A stretch of DNA of 64,000 nt, from NCBI GenBank assembly GCA_029339195.1, contig JAPTJF010000204.1:38439-102438 (forward strand), read 5' to 3'. Positions 23,953 to 35,300 of this stretch are shown in pieces (the stretch's first letter is position 1; each line of letters opens with the position of its first letter). Origin of the DNA: Micractinium sp. NFX-FRZ (taxonomy: Eukaryota; Chlorophyta; Trebouxiophyceae; Chlorellales; Chlorellaceae). The notes under the pieces are model-generated. The model was given only the letters and a program-made list of their open reading frames with translations, was not told the DNA's origin and did not search any database. The position numbers were made by a program, and so were the translations under genes.

Positions 23953-26318
23953 ATGCTGACGATCAACGGCAGGAGCCACGATCTGCGGGGCGCCGACCCC
24001 GCCCAGAGCCTGGCCGCCTTCTGCCGGGAGCAGGGTGGCGAAAAGGCAAGCCAGGGGCGCTTGTTGGGGGCTGCAGATGGGTCCGCAGGCCTTGGCGGAC
24101 ACTACAAGGGGATGGGCGCGCGGGCACAGCGCTGTCAACCAGCCTTGGACCCTGCCGCACGGTAGGGTTCTTAGTGCGCCGCCGCCACGCCTCGTCACCG
24201 CCTCGTCCGCATGAACTTGCCGACCCTTGACACTTTCTGCACTGCAGGGCGTGCGTGTGGCATGCGGCAGCGGCGCATGTGGCGCATGCACCGTGGCCGC
24301 CATCCCGCCGGGCGGACGCGGTGAGGCGCACGCCTGCCGTCCTCGCCCTTTGCTGCCCCTGCCCGCCCGCCGCGCCCAACACTTGCTCCATCGCCTTCCG
24401 GCCCACTCATCCCCTCTCGGCCTGCCCTTACCCTCCTGTTATCTCCCCTCCCTCCCCCCCACGACAGATGTGCGAACCATCAATTCGTGCCTGGCGCCTG
24501 TGGGCTCCCTGCCAGGGTACCGCATTGTCACTGCCGCCGGCCTGGGAAGCTCCTCCCAGGGCTTCCACCCAGTGCAAGGTGGGGCTGCTCTGGCAGGTGC
24601 CAGCGGAGGTGTAGATGGAAGTAAATCCAGGGCCAGCCCTTGGCAGGTGCAATGCAAGGGGAATGGAGGGCGCTCCAGAGGGCAGAGGCGGCTGCGCATG
24701 GGGGGCGGCTCGCCAGCAGAGCAGCGCAGCGGTTGCCGAGCCGCCGAGCCTGCTTTCCACCGGCGCCTGCACCCTTCCCTCCGCCTGGGGTCGCCGCCTG
24801 CACCAGCCTCCCTTCGCCTCGCCGGAACAAGCACAGCCGGCTAATTGCCGCACTCCTGCCGCGCATGCATGGCCCTCCTGTGACCTCTCCGTGCCCTCAG
24901 CCTCCCCTCAATCCCATCTCCCCACCCTGCCTCCTGCCTCCCCCTGCCTCCCCTCCCTCTGCCTCCTGCCTGCACCCATCCCACTCACCCACAGAGCGCA
25001 TGGGCGCCTTCCACGCCAGCCAGTGTGGCTTCTGCACCCCAGGCATCGTGGCCGCGCTGGGCGGGGCGCTGAGCAGCGCGCAGCTGAGCGGGCGCCAGCT
25101 GGACGGCGCTGAGCTGGCGAGCTGCATCGATGGCAACCTGTGCAGGCGAGTCGGCTGGCAGCAGGTGGTGCTGGCTGGGCTGGGCTCATGGATAGGCGGG
25201 GCTCCTTGCAGGCAGGCATGCAGGCGAGTGTTATCTTGCGGCTCCCTTCCTGGGACCCCACCCAGCGGGCACCTGTGCTTGTGCCCCTCCAACCACCCCC
25301 GCCCTGTTCTCCTACCTGCCTGCGCCCCCACAGGTGCACCGGCTACCGCCCAATTGTGGATGTGTGCAAGGTGGGTGACACAGTGAGCAGGCCCGCAGGC
25401 AGGGTGGGCCGGCTGCCCACGCCTGCCAGGGCTACACGTCTAGCACCCGTGCTCTCCGTGCAGTGCACCCCGGCCGATGCCAGGGGCGTGCGCTGGCCAG
25501 GAGGCACCTGACCATTCTTGCTGGGGCCCCCACTTTGCCCGCCCCTCCACCTGCCCCTTCTCCCACACGCAGCCAGAGCCGCAGCCCAGGCGTTGGCATC
25601 ACGAGCCTGCATGAGCTTGAGCCCCTCTGTCTCTATGCACTGCCGCCTCCGAGGCATCCCTCCATACCGCTCTGCCCAACCCCTGTTGCAGAGCCTGAGC
25701 CCGGGCGTGGACATTGAGGACCTGGGCCTGCACACCCCGCTGGCCGCCTTGGCCCCGGGCAGCTCCGCGTGCGCCCTGCTGCTGGACCCACCCCCTGGCA
25801 GCGGCCCCACCAACGGCGGCGGCGCCGACGCCTGCAAGGCAAGCAGGGGCTGCCCTGTTGACCTGCGACATGCAAACGGCATGCCCTATTCCACGGCCGT
25901 GCCCCCTCCCATGGCCCTGCCCCAGGCACAATTGGGCCCGGCCCAGCCAGAGCTGCCCCAGGCTGCAAGGGGACCACCTGCGCTGCCCTGTGCTGCATAC
26001 TCCCGCCTCCTCCCCTCTTCCTACCACACACAACACCCCGTTGTCCCCCTGCATGCCCCACTTGCAGCGCCTCGAGGCCGGCGGCCGCACCTGGCTGGCA
26101 CCTACAAGCCTGCAAGCTCTCCTGGATGCCTGCCAGTGCACCACCGCTGAGCAAGCCACACGTGGCGGCAACGGCGGGAGCTCGCCAGCGCCGCCGCCCC
26201 GCTTCCTGGCGGGCAACACGGGCGCAGGTGGGGCGCCTCCGAGGCAGTCCCCCCCAACCTCCTGCCCCCGCTGCTTGGTGCCTGCCTGCCTGTTTATGCC
26301 TGCCTGCCTGCCTGCCTA

Positions 26319-26350
<32 letters not shown>

Positions 26351-29300
26351 CGCGCCTACCTGAACTTTAGCGTGACTGCCTGCCCTTCACCTCTGGCCTC
26401 TTGGTCCCCTATAAACATGGCACCTCCCTGGACTCCTGTTATTCCCGACCCCCCTGCTCTGCTGCTCCTTGCAAGCAGGCGCTGATTGGCTTGCTCCCCC
26501 AGCAGGTGCCTCTCAGGAGCGGTGGCCCACAGGAGCTCCGCTGGTCCTCACTGCAGGCCGACGCACCCCTGCCACCCCTCCCCTGCCCTCCCCCCTCCCT
26601 ACACACACAGGCCGGTCTAGAGCGCCGCTGTCGCCTCTCCCTCCCACCCAGCCCCTACCCACAGACTCCCCAGCCCTTCACCTCCCCTCCACCCCTGCTG
26701 GCACCCTGGACTCCACCTCCCCTGCAGGTCTCTTCCCCGAGCTTTGGCCCACGGAGGACCCGCTGGTCATCAGCCTGGGGCACGTGCAGGAGCTGCGAGC
26801 GGCCACCACAGCAGAGGTGAGGGTGCTGGGGCCATACAGTGTGTGGGGGGCGCATCGCTGTGTCAGCCATAAAGCCAGAGTGGGTTTAGGAGACCGGGCC
26901 TGCGTGCTGCAGCGCTCGCAGCCTCCAGCTGTCGCTGCCAGCTGGGGCCCAGCGGGGCTGCACTGAAGTGGGGCGCTAGAATGCTGTGTGCTGCTCGTGC
27001 TGCTTGCCATGCAGGCACTGTGCTCTTCCGCCTGCACTCCCCCTGTCTGCTCCCCGCCTTTTGGGTCAATCACCTGCCCCTGCCTCCCCTGCCCTCCCTG
27101 CCTCTCCTCACACACTGCAGGACCACTTGGTGGTGGGCTCAGCAGTCACAATTGCTGAGCTGATTGCCGCCCTAACCGCTCGCTCCAGCAGCGCCAGCGC
27201 TGGCGACTCGGAGGGTGGCAAGCAGGCGCAGCCGCTCCCCTTTGCTGCGCTGGCCTCCATGCTGGCGCGCATCGCTGGCGCCCACGTGCGCCAGGCGGGC
27301 ACCGTGGGCGGCAACCTCGTGCTGGCAAAGCAGAGTGGGCTGGAGTCTGATCTCGCCACCGCACTGCTGGGCTGGGGCGCCACTGGTGGGTGGGTGGCTG
27401 GGTGGGTGACTGGGTTGTTGAGCACTACCGGATGTCCAGGCTTCGGCGTGCAGATTCTATGGGATGCTTGAAGAGTGCCATCCCATAGAGATGCTTTGAA
27501 GAGTGCGCTGTGATGATGGTGCGACGAGCGCTGTGGCCGCTTTGGGTGGGCTGCACCTTTGCTGCTGAGCCAGGGGGGTGTTGCGGTGGCATTCACCTGC
27601 TGCACAGTGACCACCCCACACCTGCAGTGGTGCTGCTAAACGTGGAGCCCCCCAGTGACGGCACCCACGCCGCCACCCGCGCCAGCACCCCCAGCGCCGC
27701 CCACAAGGGCAGCAACGTTGGCAAAGGCGGCAATGGCGGCAGCGACGGCGGCGGCAGCGGCGCGCACACCGCAGAGCTCCCGCTCGAGTCTTTCCTGGGC
27801 GGGGGGCATCACATGGTGCCTGGCCAGCTTCTGGTGGCCCTGAGGCTGCCGCTGCCCCAGGAGGGGGACTACCTGTGGTGCCACAGGGTGCGGTGCCAAG
27901 GGGATCAGTGGAGAGGCTGGGGCCTGCCTGCCAGCTGTGGGTTGATGCCATGCCGCCTGGTCTGCTGCACGAGGGGAAGATTGTGGGCAATGCTTTGCTG
28001 TGCGCCCTGCCCTTGCCTTCTCCGCGCGTTGGCTCCCGGGAGCGGAGCACAGGGGCCTGGTATGCTGCATGGCCTGAGGGTGCCTCCTCACCTCCCCCTT
28101 CTCTCCCCTTGCCCTCCCCATCCCCTTTCCTGCGCTTGCACAGGTTGCGGCCGCCTACAGCAGCGTTCACTCCACAATGAACGCAGCCGTCAAGCTGCGC
28201 CTGGCAGGGAGCCGCTGTGGCAGCGATGGGGCAGGCAGCACCGGCACCATCCCCACCATCTGCTCTGCCACTGTGGTGTTTGGATATTACGGCGGCACAG
28301 GCTGGGTGACGCACAGGTGGGGGTGCAGTGTCCTGTGTGCGGGGGAGGGGAGCAGGGAGCACGCCAGGGCGCCTGTGCGTGCCCGGCTAAGGGGGGATGG
28401 TGCCTCCCTGCTGTTATGCTGGGGGTGTGTGGCGCCAATGAGGTGAAATGACGCAGTCCTGGCTGCACCCAGCTTTGACGGCAGTTTCCAGCATCAGCAA
28501 CACAACACAACACAACACAACACACCTGTCCCCCCTGCAGGGCGGCAATGGCTGAGGCAGCGCTGACGGGCGCCGAGCTGAGCGCTGGCATGCTGCGCTC
28601 TGCTCTGCGCGCCGTGCTTTCTGACGTGGCGCCAGCGAGGCGCCCCCAGGAGTGCGCCGCCATGGCACAGGGCCTGCTGCTGCAGGCGCTGGCCCCGCTG
28701 GCCCGCCCGCATTGTGGAGGCGGCCCGCTGGACCGGCTGCTGCAGGTCGGAGGGTGCAGTCAATGTTGTTTTTGTTGTTGGCGGGCGCCGGTTGGACGAT
28801 TGCTGATGATCGATCATTGGCCCATAGCTAGCAGCCAGTAAATACCCTTGCTCGGAGGAGGCAGCCGGAGACCCTTTGGCTAGCAGCCAGTACCAGCACC
28901 TACCCTTTGGTTGAAGGCAGCCAGAGATAAGCATGCTTCTGTAGTACCAATTGTCGTTCACTTACACCCCAAAACGAACCAGCAGGGTGGGCTCAACCTG
29001 CGTGCCTCCTCCTCTCCCCGCTCCCTGCCAGCAGGTGCCGCCCGCCAATGTGGCGCCCGCGCTCATGCGGGGCCGCCAAGCGTTTGAGCCCGCCGATGCC
29101 TCGCTGGCCCCGCTGGGCGCCCCGCTGGAGAAGGACAGGGTGCTGCTGCAGGCGAGTCTTGCTCTGGGGAGGTGGTGTCATGTCAACGATTGGGAGCATC
29201 AGGGACAGTGGGCTGCGGGTGGGGTGGTGGGAGGGGGTGTGAGGGGTGCGAGTGGTGGCTGGTGAGTATCACTCCCCGTAAGCCCCCCTCATGCTTGTGC

Positions 29301-32300
29301 TCAAAACAGCAGCCTGGTCAGCCGGGAGGCTCAGTGGCACCGGCGAGGCGCCTGTGCAGTTGTCATCACATCTTCCTTTTGCGCGCCACTTTGCAACATT
29401 CCTGGGAGCAGGCCAGCGGGGAGGCGCAGTACACCGGGGACGTCCCGCTGCCAGCTGGCGCCCTGCACGCCGCCTGGGTCACCTCCACGCAGGCAAGCCA
29501 CCAGCTGGGGGCTGGGTGGCTTGTTCAGCTGATCAGCACGTGCTGCCTGCTTGCCCGTCCCCACACACTCGCATGAGCCAAACAGAGAGTGGGGAGCGGG
29601 GCATGCACCACTTTTGCTTCCAGAGGCCAGCAGAGGCCGGGCCATGTGGCGCCGCTGCCTGCACAAGCACACCTGCCCACGCGGTCAGCAGGATGCTGCG
29701 GTCACCCGCCTCATCCCCCACTCCCACGTGCCGTGCTTCCCCCTGCAGGCCTGTGCGCCCGTGCTGGGCATCGACGCCTCAGAGGCTCTGGCGCAGCCTG
29801 GAGTGTCTGCCTTCCTGTCTGCCGCTGACCTGGCAGAGGGGCGCAACAAGCTGATGTGAGTGGGGGAGGTAGAGATGATTAGTGAACTATATGACAAGGA
29901 CGGCGGTCGGCTTTCTGTGCGCCGCCAGCCTGGCAGAGGGCGGCAGCAAGCTGGGGTGGGTGGGGGACGGGGGCGAAAGGAGGACCTTTTGCCAACAATG
30001 TTTTCAAACAGCTTGGGTGGGATCTCCCTTCTGTCAGCCGCCAAGCTGGCAGCGGGACGTGGCCAGCTGCGGTGCGTGGGAGAGGGGGAGTCGATTAGCT
30101 GTGCTTAGTACATGGGAGGAGGCCACTCTGCTGTCAGGGGGCTCGGGCTGCTGCCGCGAGTGGGTGGGAAATAAGGGAGCTGGCTATGTCGTGGACAGCA
30201 GGCGAGTAGGGAGGGCGAGGCATCATCAAGGGCTGGCAAAGCACCAGCTGTCATTATGCCTGGGACAGCTGGGTGTTGCAGGCCAGCGGCTGTCCCAGGG
30301 CCTCTCAGCGCGGGCCTTTGTGCGCTGCTGCTGCAGGGGCGGCGTGCTGCCGGTGCCACCAGAGCCTCTGTTTGCTTCTGGGCAGGTGGAGTACCACTCG
30401 CAGCCCCTGGGGCTGGTGCTGGCCACCTCTCTGGTGAGAAGAGGGGCAGGGGGCAGGGTGATGCTGCAAAGCTTGAGCGAGCGAGGGGCAATGGGGCTTG
30501 TGTTGCTTCAGTTGCTTGCGCGGAGTGCAACCCCTGCGTCCGCACCGCATGGCATGCCTGCTGTTGAGTGAGGGAGAGAGGATAAACGGAGCATGCTGTG
30601 TGCAGCCATGTGCAGCCGCATCATGCCTTACAGCTTTGCAAGCAACTGGAGTGCTGCTCTCACCGACGTGTGTTTGCTGGTTGATTACACAAGCTTGACC
30701 ACACCTCCTATGCTTGGTGCAGGCCGCTGCACGCCGCGCCGCCCAGCTGGTGCGGGTGTCCTACGGCCCGCCCTCCCAGCCCCCAGTGCTGAGCATTGAG
30801 CAGGCCATCCAGCGCTCCTCCTTCTACAACCTTGTCGGGCCCCTGGGCGGCGTGGACAAGCAGGACGGCGATGCGCCGGCGGCCATTGCCGCAGCGGAGC
30901 GCCGCGTGATGGGGGGAAGCGTGCGGGTGCCTGCAAACTGCCACCTCTATCTCGAGCCTCAGGCAAGCATCTCTACGTTTCATAAGTGGCCAGTTACAGT
31001 GGGAGCAAGGGGCTGGCGGGACTCCCAACAAGGCCATGCTCTGGATGGAACGCCCCTCTCCACCTGTGAAGCCCCGCTCTGCCCCGCGCTGCCCTGGATC
31101 TCTTGTTGCCCGTAACAACAGCCTCTGCGATGCCGACTGCGGCGCGAGCTGTTCTGCAGCTGCAGCACACCTGCCCCTTGCACTGAAAGCCCACCCACTT
31201 CCTCCCACCAGGCGCTGCACACTGCCCTGCGCGTTCACACCCCACCCACTGCTGCCCAGCCACTGCTCACCTCCCCGCCTTCATCCCTCCACCCGCCTCC
31301 ACCATGTCACCTCTCCCCTTGGCCCCTGGCTGCCCCCCCCTCGCCGCATCCTGCAGTGCAGCGAGAACTCAACTCCCGACACCGGCAACATGCGTTTTCA
31401 GCCTGCCACTGCCATGCCTGCGGGCACAGACCCCTCCTTCCCCACCTCGACCGCCTGCAGTCTCCCTCCACTTACCCCCCTGCCTGCCAGCTGACCTGTT
31501 CCACCGGCTGTCTATTGCCCCTGCTGCAGTCGGCTGTGGCGATTCCTGACGAGGGCGGCACCCTCAAGGTGTTCAGCGCTGCCCAGAACGTGGACGGCGT
31601 GCAACAGGCGGTGGCCCATGCGCTGGGCCTGCGCCAGCACAGCGTGGAGGTGCGTGAGCAAGGGGGCACGCGCACACAGGGTGGGAGGTAGCACCGCCGT
31701 GCCTGGTCTGGGCCCACGCCCGCACAGCATGCGAGGGATGGGTTGCTGGGAAGGCACGCTTGGGATGAGCTGCCGGCTGGGCTGGTGGAGGGCCGGCACA
31801 AAGGGGCGGCGGCGTGCGCTGGGCCTGCGCGTGCACGGTGGAGAGAGGTGGTCAGGGGGGGTGGCTGGGGGGCCTGCGGAGGTTGTTCCCAGCAGCGGAG
31901 GTCGTGCAGCGTGGGGGTTGCTCTGGGACTGCACCATGGAGGCGACGGGCAGGGGAGGCGGGAGGCGGCACCTGCCAGCTCTGGCGTGGTGCCCATGTTT
32001 GCACATGTTTGCTATTTGCATAAAGGCCAAACACGCCCTGCTTGAGCTGATGCATGCTTTCTGTTCTCTCATTTGTGCCCGAAGGCCCACCCGACTGGCG
32101 CATCCCAGATTGTCCCACCCAGTGCCTCCCTCCCGCGCCTCCCGCTTCCCTGCCTGCCCTACCCTGTGCCCCGACCTTCTCTGGCCGCCCCTCCCGTCTG
32201 CAGGCGGTGTGCCGCCGTGTGGGCGGCGGGTTTGGCGGCAAGGCGACCCGCAACCTTCCGGTGGCCGTGGCTGCTGCCCTGGCAGCCAGCAAGGCGGGGC

Positions 32301-35300
32301 GGGCCGTGAGCTTCGTGCAGGACAGGCAAGCAAGCAAGCAAGCCCCCACAGCGCCCGGATGGTGCACAGCAGGCCTAGCCCAGGCATGCCGCCCAAGCGT
32401 GCCCGCCGGCCCGCCAACTGACACCTGTCCAATCAGCACTTGCTCCTCCCCGGCTTTCCCATGTTCCTGCGGCCTGTCTCCGCCACTGCCTCCCTCTTTC
32501 ATACCCTAACCCGCCCCCTGCTGCTCACCAAGCGCCTCCAACTGCAGGTGCACCGACATGCGCCTGAATGGCGGGCGGTGCGAGACGCTGGCAGAGTATG
32601 ATGTGGGCTTCACTTCTGAGGGGGTCATCCAGGTGCGCCCGGGAAGCATCCACCTTCAATGCATGTGAAGCATCAGCGGGACGCACGCGTGGGGGGCAGT
32701 GGTAGGTGCAGCCCTGGCTTGGCTGAGCAAGAATTGGGCTTCAATTTGCGGGGCAGGTCCGGGCGGGGGTGGGCAGTGTGGGTGGTCATGGGGGATGCGG
32801 GCCGGCATGCCCCCTGCCCTGTTCCTTGCCTGGTGTCCATAACTGCAAGGCCTCCAGTCTCTCCCTGCGGGCCCCTCACCGGCCGCACACCTCAGCACAT
32901 CCCTGCATGTCTCCCCCCCGGCGCTTACCCCCAACACCCCTGCGCCCCTCCACACACGTGTACATGCAGGGGCCCGTCCCTGCGTGGTTCCTCCACGTCG
33001 GGTGCCTGCCTCCCAACCCATACCCCTGCCCTGCCCTCTGCCCCCTCATGGCCTCCTCCTGCCTGTGCATTGCCCTTCCTGCCGGGCACCCCTTCCGATG
33101 CGCCCTTCCTGAAGAAATGGAAGACAAAGAAAGTCACAGCCCGAGTTGAGACATCCAGTTGATGTGCTCGCCCCCTGCTGCCCTGCCTTGCCTGCAGGGC
33201 CTGTCTCTGCGTGTCTTCTTCCTTCTGGGCGCCTACCCAGACCTGCCCTTGGACAGCATCTGCCTCTCAAGCATGATTGGCATGGTGGGAGCGGGGGCCA
33301 GGGGTGGAGTGAGGGCGGTGGTGCACCAGCGTGCGTTTGCAAGCTTGGCAGGCCATGCCATGTCGGCCAGGCCGGCGTGTGCGCATGAAAAGGGGGCATG
33401 GGGTGCCTCCTGCCAACTCGTGCATGTGTGGCCTGCAGTGCAGGCGTATCCTTTGACCGGCCTGCCCACCTCCTGCCTCCCACGGTGCATGCACCCACTC
33501 ACCCGGTCCCCTCGCAGGCATACAACATCCCCCACTTCTCCATCACCACCAAGCTCTGCCGTGCCAACCTGCCGGTCACCACATTCATGCGCGCACCCGG
33601 CGACGCACAGGTGGGTGAGCTCACCCGCAGGGCGGGCCTCTGTGAGGTCTGGCACGGGTCAGCAGGGGCAGCCGTGTGGGGGCAAAGGGCGCAATCAACC
33701 GGGGGTGGCAGCCACGCGCGGTCCTGTAGCGACTGCACATGTGGCAGGCCTACCGCTCTCAGTCAATGCGCAATGTTTATCAACCGTGTTGACAGCACAA
33801 CTGCACCTGGTTTTCCTCTTTTCACCTCCCGCACCCTTCCTTCATCACCAATCTGATCCTGGAGCACGTTGCCCGCATGGCATCAAAGACGCAACTCAAG
33901 CGCCCTCCATTTAAGGAAGAACCTTAATTGAAGGATGAAGCATGCCCAATTCCCCCCCTCCTTGCAGGCTGCCTTCATCATGGAATCGATCCTGGAGCAT
34001 GTGGCCGCAGAGTGCGGGCTGGATGCCGCCGCCGTACGCCAGCGCAACTTCCTGCCCGCCCCGCCGCCCGCCGACGATGGCGACAGCGGCGGCCAGGTGT
34101 GCAAAACGGTCTGCTGCCGCTTCCCGCGGCACAGGAGCAAGCAGAGCCTGGCCGCGCTGGCAGCTGCCAGAGCCAAGCTTCACCAACTGCCTAACCCGGA
34201 CCCAGCAACTGTGGTGAACACCAGCGTACCCCAGCCCTCCCTCGCGCCTGCCTGCCCACCCGCCTGCCTGCCTGCCCGCTCCTCTTGCAGTTGGTGTGCC
34301 TGGCCCTGGGCAAGGAAATCCCTGCCCCTGAGTACACGCTGCCTCGCATGTGGGAGCAGCTCAAGCGCGACTGCGGCTACGAGCGGCGGGCTGCTGAGGT
34401 GGCGGAGTTCAACCGGGGCAGCGCCTGGGTCAAGCGCGGGCTGGGCGTGACCCACACCAGGTGCCGGGGGGGGCGGCGTGCATCTGGCTCTCCCCTGTTC
34501 CTTGCGCCCTTGTGTGCCTTCTTTGTGTCCCCAGGCATTGTTCTTTTTACCATTGTGCCCGAAGCCAGTGTCGCGCTGGCTGTCCGGCAGCAGGGCGACC
34601 CAGTGTGAGAAGGCCACTGCCAGCAGGCCATCCCCTACTTGTGTCCATCCACCGCTAAGTCGTTGGCTAGTCAATGCTGACCACATGTCCATTTCACATT
34701 GACTGCTGTGTGCACTGCTCTGCTGCCAGGCTCGCCTGCCATGCCTGCACTTACCTCCCCCCTGCCATGCCCCAGTGTCTGTTCCCTGGCCTGCCACTCT
34801 CCTTCACCCAGTCTGCTGTCCGCATGTTCGGCTGTTCCAACCGCCCGCTCTCACTCCCTCCCGCAGGTTTGACTGCTACGTCTACCACAAGCCCGCCTGT
34901 GTGTCCATCTTTGCTGATGGCTCGGTAGTGGCCTACGCCGGTGGCGCTGAGCTGGGGCAGGGGCTGACCACCAAAGTCAAGCAGGTGGGGCACGCTGGGC
35001 ATGGGGCACAGCAGCCCAATGCACAGGGCATCGGGGAAAGGGGCATCGGGGCATCGGGGTACAGCAACCCAACGCATGGGGCATCGGGCTGCTGCCAACA
35101 GGGAGGTGGAGGTTGGGCCATGTTTATGTTCTGTTAATGCCGAGCTGGGGCAGGGGCTGACCAGGAAGGCAATTGCAAGCAGGCAAGTGCATGCGGCAGC
35201 TGCTGGTCGAAGAGAAGAGGACGAGCAGCTATGTTGTTGCTGGGAAAGATTGCCGGTGTGCATGTGGGGAAGGGGCGCGCTGTTGGCACACACAACGGCT

